In this document: positions 53,691 through 64,000 of the stretch, piece after piece
Layout: each line of letters begins with the position of its first letter
Position numbering within the stretch: the stretch's first letter is position 1
Source: Chalara sp. BL73
Taxonomy: Eukaryota > Ascomycota > Leotiomycetes > Helotiales
Assembly: GCA_918026815.1 (NCBI GenBank)
Contig: CAKJVC010000003.1
Span: forward strand, 186,001-250,000
Direction of reading: 5' to 3'
DNA length: 64,000 nucleotides
The notes under the pieces: generated by a model
The model's database searches: none
Told to the model about the DNA's origin: nothing
Seen by the model: the letters and a program-made list of their open reading frames with translations, nothing else
Program-made: the position numbers and the translations under genes

Positions 53691-56600
53691 AGAAAGCGAA
53701 GTTAGCAATAGAGTTTATTTGTTAGGCATCGGGCGAAGCTTGAAAAGGCTTACTTCGTATATCTGGCTTGTCCATTTGTTTAATAAAGGAGGCGGAACAG
53801 GTTTAGTGAAAAGTCCAAGTCGGCGAAGAAAGTTACTCGTCTTTGGCCGCATGGCACTAAATGAGCCTACAAAACAACAATAATCTCTTTCCATGAAACC
53901 ATAGAACTGAGACTCGCTGCTGTATTTATACAGTTCGCGTTACAAAGAATACAGTCGAGTGTGCTACGGATAGTGTTTTTACTATCGATATCAGAAATAT
54001 TAACAGAGATAAGGAGCTTAATTTGCCGAGGCCTGTTGTACAGCAAATGCCGTAGTGTATAGTAATTTTTGCGAGAAAATTCAGTCGGCTTGCAATAGAT
54101 AGATGACCAACGAACAATAATGGATTCCGGGTCGTTGTCAGTAGCCCCTGTCAGACGCGCAACCTTGCTCGCTGGCAGTGGGATGTCAAGGACGAGATCT
54201 ATACTCAGTTGAGAATAATTTATAGTAAAAGAACTGAGAATGAAATCTTGGGATATGATTTAAGATATGCTATCAGGAATCGCCTTGCAAGATATTGACA
54301 ATTATAACGCGGAAATTGACCTACGGCTATGAAACAGTAACGATGCCTCAACATTCTTAGCAAGGGTTTCAGAGGCGAGGGGCACCATTGTAGGCCAGGA
54401 GATGCTGAGGAAATTTGAAAAAGAAAAGACTTGCCTGCTGCTCGTAGGAGATCAAGGTAAGCAGATTTTTGATCGGATTAGTTAAAGTAATCGGGAACCC
54501 TTTTAGGCATGCTTTTTCTTGCGGCCAACCAGGTTCTTCCTACAGGGCGATGAGTTGGATTTTTGTCAAGAACATATGTGATTGCTAAATGCTTGTCTTA
54601 CATATATATCGAGATAATCACAATGTAAACGCTGCTTTTCACTGATAATTATTATGTTAAAAAAGGTTAATAATATGAGCACCTACAGAATGACGTCACT
54701 GCAGAGGCAATAGAAATATGACTGTAATCCTTGCTACTATAGAGAATCTAAAGCTAGAAAGAAAAGAAAGAGAAGGGTGACAGACACAAGCCAAGCCTCG
54801 AGGCCTAAGCAGATATGCCAACTTACTGACCCACAGTCCAGCCACAGTGAAATGCTCTTAGCCTCTTGACTGAGAGCAATACGTGACCACACTCGTAACA
54901 TCGATTAGCGTATGACCACCTAGCAACAATCAGTTAAGGACAAGGACAAAGCGAGTTAGTACATGACGCTTATTAATAGTCACGTGGCTTACTTAGCCAC
55001 ATACCCTGTGGGCATCTAAAGGCTGCCCCTATCATTAGGGCCAAATGTGAGATCAGAGCCAATCATGTAATGGTATGTATATCCTACAGTGGCAATAATA
55101 GTGCTGAGGGATATCTCATCGTCCTTCACCAACTGAGTGACTTCTCAGTTGAGGTCCTTGGTCAAATCCTAAACTCACACTATTCTTCAGGTGAATTGTT
55201 GGTACAGATCAGGAAGAATTGCCAAAAACCATGCTTATTTCTAATACAGCCACTGAAAATATGTAGGAGACTTAAAAGCCTCCAATAGTTTCCTCATGTC
55301 ATGGATGTGTGAACAATGACAACTGATTTGATTATGATAAGACAGTGTTGTATGCATTCATTCTAGGCATATTACTGAGTTATCCTCTCTTGAACGACCA
55401 AAAATTCTCAATCAAGCCCTATTCTTATTAAACCTCAACCAGCATGTGGCCTTGCCCAGAATAGACTTCTCGCTTTAACCCCCCGGCTCCGAAGCAATGG
55501 AGGTTACGAAGTTGTCAAGTTGATGGGAAGACATGGACAAACGTGGGTAGGTTAGCCAACTCCTGTAATGGATCCATGAAATGGAAGAGCATCACTGTAG
55601 CAAGACTGCGAGGATTGTCTGATGTGTAGTGGTGGAACGACGAACATGGCGTGTTTGAACCAAATGCACATGTCGCCGCAAGGATCACCAATGAGCCAGC
55701 GAAAGGTGGTGATGAAGGAGATATCATACTTGGAGATACATACTACTACTTTGCAGCACCCACTTAATCTGGCGTATGCGGGAACCCTAGCTAGCGACAG
55801 GATCTTTTGATATATATTGTGTACTTGCTACTTGCTTGTTATCTTGGGGCGTGCCAAGGTTTGTCCACAACTTGACTTGGCTGGTGGTGCTTTGACCTAT
55901 CAAGGGACGAGACAATGATGATATCCCTGCAAACCTTACATCCGCGTGTGTGACGCAGCCCGTGAAAGCATAATCGGATAACTATCATGAGGAAAGGTGA
56001 TTCGACTGTGATATAAGGTGACGGTTGAGATTTCCCTGGCTGGGAAGCGAGCGCTTGGCTCCTGTACCGCACAGCGAGTGGTGTGAGTGCGAGATCTGTT
56101 CGGGATCTTGCTTGGGCTTAATCATCCTTTTGTCGAGGTTGTCAATGGGATGTCTTTCGTAAGTCCGGTACGAGACATTCATTCCCAGGGGGTGACGAGT
56201 GAACCAAGGGGCGGATCTACAGCAACGGCCGCCTCTCTTTCGCCTACTGTAAACTACCGTAAACGAATGACCGCAGATCTTATATGGATGGGTTTGTCGA
56301 TACTTGCTGTGTTGTACAGTGCTTGAGTAATGCTGTGCCTGTGCGTGCTGTATGTACTAGACCAAGTGTGGAAAGAAATGCCTATACCTGTAGCATCAGT
56401 TACTTTTTGGGTTATTACAGAGTGTCCCCCGTACCGGAGTTACAAGTAGCCACAGCCGTAGTACATACTGTACAGTAAACATACAGTAGTTAGGTGTGTT
56501 GGTGTGGAAGGTTGGCGGGGACTACTTTACCATATTCCTTCGTAAGTGCAGCATTTTACCATTTACCCCACACTCTGTTAGCCTGAGCCAAGTAGAGCCA

Positions 56601-57345
56601 AGTACACGCCGCACAGGACAGCGGTATTGTCCCGCCTCTACTATGAAAGCACTAGAAGTAAGTACATTGGGTGGTGCAGTCCCCTAGAAGGTGGGGTCCG
56701 ATCGCCCCATTGGATTGGATTCACAAGCCTTTCTGCTTCTGCTTCTGCTTCTCCCCGCCTCCCCTGCCTTCCCCCTCCCTTTCCTCAATGCGCGCCCAAT
56801 ATAAGTCCCTTCTCAACTACTTTTTGTTGTCCGCTCTTCCACTTGTCACCCTCTCTCTCTCTCACTCTCTTCCAAGTAATAACACCACCCCTCCCCCCCC
56901 AAATATCAATCGCTCATAATCCCGTCATCCACCCGTGCCTTATCCAAAATCCAAAACCAGCCCAAACAACCTCATCGCGGGGATTCCCCCTCTTCTATCG
57001 CCCCCGACTCAAGCCTACACCAACTCTCCCATTAGCACCGCATCCCAACGCTTAGCTTGCTAGGACTTGTTCTTGACCCAACAAAGAAGCCCAATCATCG
57101 CCTAGCCTTAAACTCTAAGCTCCACGACTAAACAATATTCTCGGCCAACAAAGAACCCAAAGGTGCCGCCTGAGCGGGACGTCATCCACGCTATACCTGT
57201 GGCAGGCACCAGAGGGAAGCTCGTGCCATCCAGCACAGAACATTGATTAGAATCACCTTTTGACGTGGAAACACCCTCCCTCGTCAATCTATCAAGCAAA
57301 TTGAAGCCATTCACACGCAATCATCGATCCAGCGGATATACCAAC
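53691..57345. other. Long gene-poor region
   Basis: 3.6 kb. Apart from the minus-strand fragment at about 53,940-54,200 (see the preceding entry) I see no supportable gene. The last 700 bp (56,650-57,345) are rich in CT runs (TCTCTCTCTC near 56,850; CCCCTCCCCCCCC near 56,890), typical of promoters and 5' leaders of highly expressed filamentous-fungal genes, and probably form the leader of the gene starting at 57,346. Frames in it reflect this skew. Confidence 0.5.
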
Positions 57346-58152
57346 ATGTCCAGTAACGAGAACATCCAACCGGACTCCGCGGGCCGAGCTCGTCGTGGCT
57401 CATTCACCACGCAGACCTTCAACTCAATCTTTGGTCGTTCAAATAGCACCTCTGGAGCTCCCACTGCTCCATTTCCTGGCCCGGTCACCACTGCTGCAGG
57501 TCAAGACCAACGCCGAAGAATGTCAATCTCCACCCTAGGCTTATCAGGCACGTCGCCGACACAATCTGTCCCGTTTGCTTTCGGGGGCGGCCGACGAGGA
57601 AGCGTTTCCACCGATAGATCTGATTCAATTGATGAGAGCGCCATCGATGATGACGATGGCCCTAGTCGCAGCAACCCATCCACGCCGTTTGTTCGCCGCA
57701 TGTCGTTTGGTGCGCAAGCTCTTCGAGCCCGCTCAACTAATGGTGGAAGTCCCGGAACTGCTGGTAGAACATCCTCCTATACTATTTCCCCCTCGTCTCT
57801 ACCCACTATCCCCGCAGACTCTAGAGATGGAGACTATCTTTCTTCCAAAGCACAGGCAAGCACGCAATCAAAGCCCAGAACTACATCTGACTTTCCATCC
57901 GCTCGGCCAGGTGAAAGTGGCTTCAACCTGTCTGAGCAGCTTAGATCCCGCGCACAGAGCACTGTCTCCCAATCCCAACGTCCCAGCTTCTCAACCTCTT
58001 CCTTCACCATAAAGCAGACAGATAGAGTCGGCGTTAATGACATGCCAAACCCTCCCTCCGCAGTGCCCATCGCTGCCCCTCCGAAGCCACAACGCCCACA
58101 GCCTGATGCGTTCCAGGAGCGTATCCTGAAAGGCGATTTCTATATGGATTGA
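57346..58152 (+). CDS. Conserved-looking Ser-rich protein with repeated RRxS motifs
   Basis: Single-exon frame of 268 residues from the first ATG (AACATGTCC, good context). In-frame codons upstream to 57,265 start only with GTG. The protein is Ser/Thr/Pro/Arg-rich and probably mostly disordered. It has four blocks of the form RR-x-S: ARRGSFTTQTFNSIFGRS (Ser 19), RRRMSISTLGLSG, GRRGSVSTDRSDS and VRRMSFGAQALRA. Each fits the protein-kinase-A consensus, and the last three are followed by small hydrophobic clusters. The C-terminus PDAFQERILKGDFYMD looks like a conserved short motif. I do not know its function; the motif pattern suggests a phosphoprotein target of PKA or a 14-3-3 client. No membrane segment or signal peptide. 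Confidence 0.8.
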   Translation: MSSNENIQPDSAGRARRGSFTTQTFNSIFGRSNSTSGAPTAPFPGPVTTAAGQDQRRRMSISTLGLSGTSPTQSVPFAFGGGRRGSVSTDRSDSIDESAIDDDDGPSRSNPSTPFVRRMSFGAQALRARSTNGGSPGTAGRTSSYTISPSSLPTIPADSRDGDYLSSKAQASTQSKPRTTSDFPSARPGESGFNLSEQLRSRAQSTVSQSQRPSFSTSSFTIKQTDRVGVNDMPNPPSAVPIAAPPKPQRPQPDAFQERILKGDFYMD

Positions 58153-59093
58153 GGAAGGGCAGGATAGGCACAAATGCAGGTCGTTAAAAGGACGGAAAGA
58201 TTGCTTCCCCGCTGCTATGTTGTAGCATGCATGGTGTTGAGTGTACGATGATTTGAGTATGGCGGAAGGCTATCAAACATTTGGATGGAAACACGAGTGG
58301 CGCTGGACGTTTCAATATTGTGTTTTGAGGTCTCGCTCTGGAGGTGTTGATGGTAAAATTGCCCAAGACTGGCTTTGCCTACGCGGCTGATGATTGATGA
58401 GTTTCTTTTAACTGGCATCATGGGATATTTGAAGCCTCCCTCTGTGGCTTTGATTAGCAATAGCCTGTATGGCTCAATCAAGCACAAATTGTGCCATGTA
58501 CATCCAGATAATCACGAATGATGATATTGCTAATGATGTATTACATGCATTTTTCCCCCTGAGAGCCTATTTGTGAAACTGATACATCGGGATAGGCTGT
58601 GCTTGATCTTCTTGACTGAGTTGACCTACTTGTGGACCTGATTCATCTAATTATTGGAGTGAATGGTTGGAGTTATAGTTTTACCCTAATGACTTGCACC
58701 AAGCCGGCATACCAAGCAGCATGCAATCCACAATAGAATAGGCCCCTTGTATATAGGCAATGTGCATATGTTCTGCCATGACTCACGCATGCTAAGGGAG
58801 GAAAACACTACTTTTCATGCCGCAGCCACTACCATGGTGTTCCATACTGTGCATAACAATCACATAACCCTTGAATATACATTAGGTAGACAATAATTGC
58901 TGCGATGGAAAGCAAAGCGCCGTTTCATACTACTGGTCATTTTGCATTCCCATATTTCCAGCCACCAAGTATGATTGCAGGATAATGACTACGTCAAGAA
59001 ACAAACTGGCTATAATGAGCATGAAGCCCTGTAGGAGAGGATTTTGAGCCGCAATAATATGTTCCATTTTGGTATGGCGCAAGGCAGATCACA
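58153..59093. other. Convergent intergenic region
   Basis: 3' ends of two convergent genes (58,152 and 59,094). No additional gene or repeat recognised. Confidence 0.45.
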
Positions 59094-61877
59094 TCAGACA
59101 ACCGTCTCCTTGCTATAGAACTCAGTCTTCTGCTCTGCTGCAACACCACTATATTTGTTGATCCAGCTAAGCACTTCCTGGTGCCACACTAAAGAGTTCT
59201 CTGGCTTCAGCACCCACTGAGAAAACACTTAGTATGATCTGATCAGGGTTTCAATCTTGAAAAACTTACATGATTTTCATCTGGGAAAGTCAGAAACCGA
59301 CTCTCTATCCCCTTCGTCCGCAGCACATTAAAGGGAGCTAGTCCCTCAGAGATTGGAATCCTATAATCGAGCTCGTTGTGTCTAGCTATTCAGTACTTTA
59401 ACTTTGTTAAACAGGGGCCAGGTATTATTACATGACTAAGTGAGGAGTGGCCCAATTGTCTATATATCGAGCTGGATCCCATTTCTCATACCCTGCTCTG
59501 TTTTCCTGCACGATTCGTAACTTAGCATGAACTCGATATCAAAGTTTTGGGTGAAGATCTAACAATTAGAGTGCCATTGAATTCTTCGATAGGAAAGAAT
59601 AATTCGTCAGTAGAATATTGATTGAGGGTGCTAAATACGCCATCGTGTGTAACAAGGGCTTTGAATTTGCGGCCGAGGGGGTGTCCTTGGATCCAGTTTA
59701 CCATGTAGCCGCCTAGATTGATTGCATTTGGTCAGTATCGGCAACTCCAGCGTTAGTAGCAGATATGCAGAAGTAAGACGTACCATAACTTGCACCAGCC
59801 GCCACGGCTCGCGATGTATCGACATATGGAAGATTTGCTTCGATATACTCGAATCCTTTGACGAGATCTAGATAAGGTCGCCCACCCCAGTTATCCTTGA
59901 TACCATTCTGAAGAGCCATGCCGTAGCCAGTGCTGCCGGTGGGATTTGGAGTCACAACAACATAACCTTGCTCAGCGAATATCGCTGGATTCCATCTTGT
60001 GGACCAGCTTTCGTTCCAAGCTCCTTGGGGCTATGAACTTATTAGCTAAACCTTCTATTGCACAAGGCAGCGACTTACTCCACCGTGAATCAAGTACGCA
60101 AGTGGATACTTCTTCGATTTGTCAAAATGTGATGGTTTGACAACCCAAGCATGAACTTTATAGTCTTCCGCACCTTGGAACCAAATTTCGTCAACTTGAT
60201 CCTGAGATAGCCCGAAAGTCTTTCCACCTTTAGCGTTTGAGGAGACTGTCACTACATCGGTTGGATCTGAAGGGTCTAGGACTGAAAATATGCTGTTGTC
60301 TATTAAAGAACTACTGCTGAGCAAAAGCCTGCCATCTGGAAGGACTTTGAATTCCGAGACACTTCCATTCTGAACTAATGCTTGTGGGAGAGCCTTCGCA
60401 TGCCGGGGAGAAGAGGGAAGTTTGAACAATTTTCCATGGCCATTTTCTTCAGCACTAACATAGAGCTCTCTGCCATCTTTGCTGAAGGCGATGGCTTCCG
60501 GTCTTAGATCCCAGCCGCCTTCGCCGTCAGCAGTCTCATAGAATTCCTGGACATTCGTAAGATCAGTAATATCAGGAGCTATAAGAAGCCTAGGCTTATC
60601 ACTTTCGTATTGTACGTTCCTCATTCTCGTAAAAGCTAGGGAAGTCGCATCTGGGGAGAAGACAGGACTGTTTGAGTGAGAATCTGAGTGTCAGTTTGTC
60701 CATCTTAGCAAAAACTTGGAGTTGAGGCTTGTCTTAGAAGCTATGTACGTACTCCAAAGACAACGCCAATGTACCGAAGAATTTAAGACATCGAGAAGTC
60801 TTAGGAGTAGACTGCTCGTAAAACGCTCTGGGAACACCTTGCTCTGAGGGGCTAACTCACTTGTTACTGTAGCCTTTCAGATTTCCCGTCTTGATAAGCT
60901 GTAGAGCAGGAGCATGCGATTCTGTGAACTTCAGAGGAACATAATAAAGATCAGTCTTGGTAAAATTTGAAGGGTCGATCTTAGGGTCTTTTGCAACAAA
61001 GACAAGCCCATTTTTGCTAATGTCATAATCGCTGGAACCTCCAAATGGTGGGACTGGTGACTCAAGATTTAGAGACTTGTTCTGCAACGCATTTTTCAGA
61101 GGCTCAACGACCCAGGAACTCTTCCCTTTGGACTTCTTCAGTGTTGTATACCATATGGTATTCTTGTTTTCTGTCACATAAGCATCCCAATGGCGTACAA
61201 AGAGGCTACTGTATATTTTCGCTGTGGAGTGAGATTTTGTAGCTTTCTCCGAGTTATATAAATGACCTGAAGGAGTTACAAGCCCCGTTACAGCCAGTGC
61301 AATGGTGTCAGAGTCGAGTCGCGTGACTTTCGGATTGGAGATGGCTCCATCAAATGTTGCAATGATTCTAAGACCAATTTCGTTAGCAGTGGGGCCCGAG
61401 ATCCATGAAGCTCTGAAGAGATGGGCCTTTGCAACGGGGTTTATATGGTATAGGTCTCTAAGGTCATGAGGCCAATCATCGAGAATTTCTAGAAGAGGGA
61501 TCTTTCGTATTGGCCATAGGCAACCTAAACCTTGTATCACCATGCGTCTTAATAAAGCCGACGTACTTATTGTTCAAGGTCTCAGCGTCCGCCAAAACAA
61601 GATGTGTCTGTCCCTTCTCCCCGCCTTGAAACCACAATACCGAATTGTTTTCCGTTAGCCAGATAGGCTCACTGGCATTTATATCACTGATAAGGAGTTT
61701 TGATTGACCCGTACGGATATCTATAACTCTGATCTCGGAGGTTTTGGAGTGTGATTCGAAGGAGTATGTCGAAACCGTATACAATGCAAGCTTTCCATCT
61801 GGACTTGGTACAGCTGCTGAGCGTCGAGGTGCAGAAAGCAGCACCTCTGGGGTGAATTTGTTGGCTCTGATTGTCAT
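59094..61877 (-). CDS. dpp5: Prolyl-oligopeptidase-family peptidase, dipeptidyl-peptidase 5 type (S9)
   Basis: Eight exons: 61,877-61,567; 61,367-60,861; 60,667-60,079; 60,030-59,784; 59,712-59,564; 59,505-59,432; 59,381-59,270; 59,216-59,094. All splice sites are GT-AG and all phases close to 703 residues. The N-terminal about 450 residues form the beta-propeller ([33 protein letters not shown]). The C-terminal alpha/beta-hydrolase part has GASYG (Ser 550), HNELDYR (Asp 631) and DENHWVL (His 663). It removes dipeptides from peptide N-termini. The predicted start, MTIRANKF, has no signal peptide, unlike secreted fungal DPP5, so a cytosolic form is likely. An upstream in-frame region (61,979) does not add one. 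The first two introns (199 and 193 nt) are longer than the other five (48-71 nt). Confidence 0.9.
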
Positions 61878-62410
61878 TGTATGTAGAAAGGAAGGTAAGT
61901 AGCAATGTAGGGCTCTGTCAAGATATATGTGTATAGGTGTATATGTGGAAAGGAGAGGCTGGATCCGCTGGAGAGACAATGACGACTTCCAGAGACAAAC
62001 ATGCGAATCGATGTGAATGGGTACTTAGCCACCTTTTTATGTAGTCCTTGTACCTGTACCTGTGTCTGTGCAGGTACTGTAAGTTTACCCCGCGAGCCCG
62101 TTAATAACCATTCAAAAGAGCTCTGGTCAGGGGTTAGAGAGCTTGGCAGAGACACGCAAATACACTGTCTAGTAGAGCCACAGCGATCGTAAGCGTCAGA
62201 TCCCGTCCCCCATAGTAAATTGTCGAAGATAGCTGTCAAAATCAAAAGTCTACATCGCCATAGCTGCCGCGCTTGCTCAATTGATGCTTCTCATCTTCAT
62301 ACTCATATCGGAATTGTGCTAGCAGCTCTGCGACAACTATTTAGTACGAAGAGGAAAGTGATCATCACGATATTTGATCTTCATCAGGACACTTCACTGG
62401 TCCAGCCGCA
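61878..62410. promoter_or_regulatory. Divergent promoter region of the DPP5-type and Env7-type genes
   Basis: 533 bp between two divergent starts. It contains short C/T-rich stretches and ACCTGTACCTGTGTCTGTG-like direct repeats near 62,050. No binding site could be assigned reliably. Confidence 0.45.
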
Positions 62411-63743
62411 ATGGCACAATACTTCCTCGACCTTATATACACTCTCACGAACTGTGTGAGCTGTTTTCCCGGGTCGCCTCAACTTAAGATAAATAGCCGG
62501 AGCTTCAAGATACAACGACTACTGGGAGAAGTATGCTCAAAAGTCTCCGTGCCAGGTATCATCTAACATCGCACTTAGGGCGGATTCTCCTACGTATACC
62601 TGGTTCAAGACACCAGCAGCGAAGCCCTGTATGCTTTAAAGAAGATACGATGTCCTTTCGGGCAGGAATCTGTGGCCCATGCTATGAAAGAAGTGGAAGC
62701 CTACGCGCTCTTTGCACCGAACCCGAATATCATTCATAGTATTGATCACTGCGTAGTAGCAGACCGATCGGATCCCGGGGCGAAGACTGTTTACATCTTA
62801 CTGCCATACTATCGACGGGGAAATCTGCAGGATATCATAAATGCAAACTTAGTCAACCATACAAAGTTTCCAGAGCGGAGACTCATGGTACTCTTCCTGG
62901 GTGTCTGCAAAGCTCTGAGGGCAATGCATAACTACAAGGTGCAGGGGCCTCCCGGAGGTGCGAAGAGCGCCAACAAGGCAAAGAAGGTCAGAGGCGAATC
63001 GGCAAGGGCAGACCAGGAAGCTGCTGAAGAAAGTGCACAACAAAGACGGCGACGAGGTGGAGGAGAAGATTCAGATAGCGAGCAGCAGGAGCCATTGATG
63101 GACGGAGAGGTTACAATGAGCCAAGAAGGAGTCGCGCCAGGTGAAGCTAGAGCATACGCCCATCGGGATATTAAGCCTGGTAAGTCGAAAAGTATTGTTT
63201 TCTCGATCGTCCTAATGCTTTTCAGGTAACATTATGATTGATGACGACGGCGAACAACCGATACTCATGGACTTGGGTTCACTTGCACCGTCACCTACAC
63301 CGATCACCTCGAGATCACTAGCATTAGCTGTGCAGGACCAAGCTGCAGAGCATTCCACCATGCCATATCGAGCTCCCGAGCTTTTCGACGTGAAAACCGG
63401 CAGCGTGGTGGACACTAAAGTGGATATTTGGTCCCTTGGCTGCACTCTATATGCTTGCCTTGTTGGCAAATCTCCGTTTGAGATGAGGAGTGACGAAACC
63501 GGAGGAAGCTTAAGCATGTGTGTTCTAGGAGGGGACTGGAGGTTTCCTGATGAAGGTGCTGGAGGAAAGAAGAAAGCCACCAATCAACCTGGCCAAAGCG
63601 AGGACAGTGAGATCAGTGATAGTATACGTGATGTTGTGAGGAAATGCCTGGCCGTAGAACCTGCTCATCGGCCTGATGTTGACGAGTTGATTGAGCTTGT
63701 AACCAGTGTAATCAACACATTACCGGGGGATGGGACATTGTAG
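62411..63743 (+). CDS. ENV7: Serine/threonine kinase of the STK16/Env7 (NAK) family
   Basis: Three exons: 62,411-62,530, 62,579-63,179 and 63,226-63,743 (introns of 48 and 46 nt), giving 412 residues. It has a Gly loop LGEGGFSYV (38-46), lysine of ALKK (61), HRDIKPGN (Asp 237), DLGS in place of DFG (Asp 256, usual for this family), MPYRAPELFDV and DIWSLGCTLY. An insert of about 70 residues (about 161-231), rich in Lys, Arg, Glu and Gln and probably disordered, precedes the HRD motif. The N-terminus carries CVSC (Cys 15 and 18). In yeast Env7, N-terminal cysteines are palmitoylated and hold the kinase on the vacuole, so a similar location is inferred. The family acts in membrane traffic and vacuole fusion control. 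Confidence 0.92.
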
Positions 63744-64000
63744 AATTGACCTACCAGTATGTATAAGTCTATTCCGTAGTAATGAAAGCACCTAGCTTAA
63801 GACCTAAAAGGCATGGATACTCCTGCGATGCCTTTATTTGCGCACATATCTTGAGATCAACTGCAGCATTGTGTTAAGGCGAGCATATATGTGGGTAGAG
63901 CACCAGCGCCAGCGCTGGTTGCTAAAACCAAGCTAAAACACCTCCTGGACGGTAATGATGTGTATATACATATAGTCATGTATCAATCCATGGAGATATA
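63744..64000. other. 3' flank of the kinase gene
   Basis: No feature recognised. It includes a short palindrome CCAGCGCCAGCGCTGG near 63,903. Confidence 0.4.

Noticed and set aside
56627..57055. Pro/Ser-rich ORFs upstream of the RRxS protein
   Set aside because: The sequence is a CT-skewed leader. The frames have low complexity and no start context or domain.
57265..57345. Longer start of the RRxS protein
   Set aside because: The extension begins with GTG and has no ATG. The first ATG is at 57,346 in good context.
1..64000. CRISPR arrays, rRNA and tRNA genes
   Set aside because: No regularly spaced repeat array and no rRNA match was seen. The only tRNA-like sequence recognised is the Copia primer-binding site.

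Overview
The window comes from a filamentous ascomycete fungus (Pezizomycotina). The evidence is short GT-AG introns of about 45-200 nt, a Tad1-like LINE family, Copia and chromodomain Ty3/Gypsy LTR retrotransposons destroyed by C-to-T mutation, and an ascomycete-type laccase ending in DSGV. The gene set would fit a Leotiomycete, but that placement is an inference. The window has two compartments: a transposon nest (1 to about 44,100) and a gene-bearing, moderate-GC part (about 44,100 to 64,000).

Transposon nest. Positions 1-13,557 hold several copies of one LINE (ORF1 with CCHC zinc knuckles; ORF2 with endonuclease, reverse transcriptase and RNase H). A full-length minus-strand copy (LINE-2, 1899-7816) sits inside another minus-strand copy (LINE-3, 1144-1898 plus 7817 to about 12,950), with an exact 12-bp target duplication. 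A plus-strand copy (LINE-4) is split at 13,557/41,981 by a 28.4-kb block. That block is a minus-strand Copia element (114-bp LTRs, TSD GTTCT) which has itself received a plus-strand Copia (206-bp LTRs, TSD ATAGT, 16,936-32,185) and a plus-strand Gypsy (461-bp LTRs, TSD CTAAT, 33,637-40,281). The 206-bp-LTR Copia has in turn received a solo LTR (22,553-22,840, TSD TGTAA) and a minus-strand Gypsy with 288-bp LTRs (24,599-31,220, TSD AAAAA). Insertion order can be read directly from the target duplications.

The older elements are extremely AT-rich. What remains of their C is almost all in ApC, GpC or CpG; TpC and CpC outside CpG are nearly gone while CpA survives, which is not the textbook CpA pattern of RIP. 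Two frames inside the LTR elements are not explained by gag-pol: an antisense Cys-rich/coiled-coil frame between pol and the 3' LTR of Gypsy-461, and an unrecognised sense frame downstream of pol in Copia-206.

Gene compartment. In order: a solo LTR carrying an array of bZIP-type sites (43,676-44,069), a second solo LTR (45,670-45,957), a three-exon secreted glycoprotein of unknown function (minus), a six-exon laccase (plus), a decayed small secreted protein gene (minus), a decayed aspartic-protease gene (plus), decayed minus-strand coding fragments near 53.4-54.2 kb, a long gene-poor stretch, a Ser-rich protein with RRxS motifs (plus), an eight-exon S9 peptidase of the DPP5 type (minus), and an STK16/Env7-family kinase (plus) divergent from it. 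Intact housekeeping-type genes lie farthest from the nest, and secreted-protein genes and their decayed relatives lie next to it.
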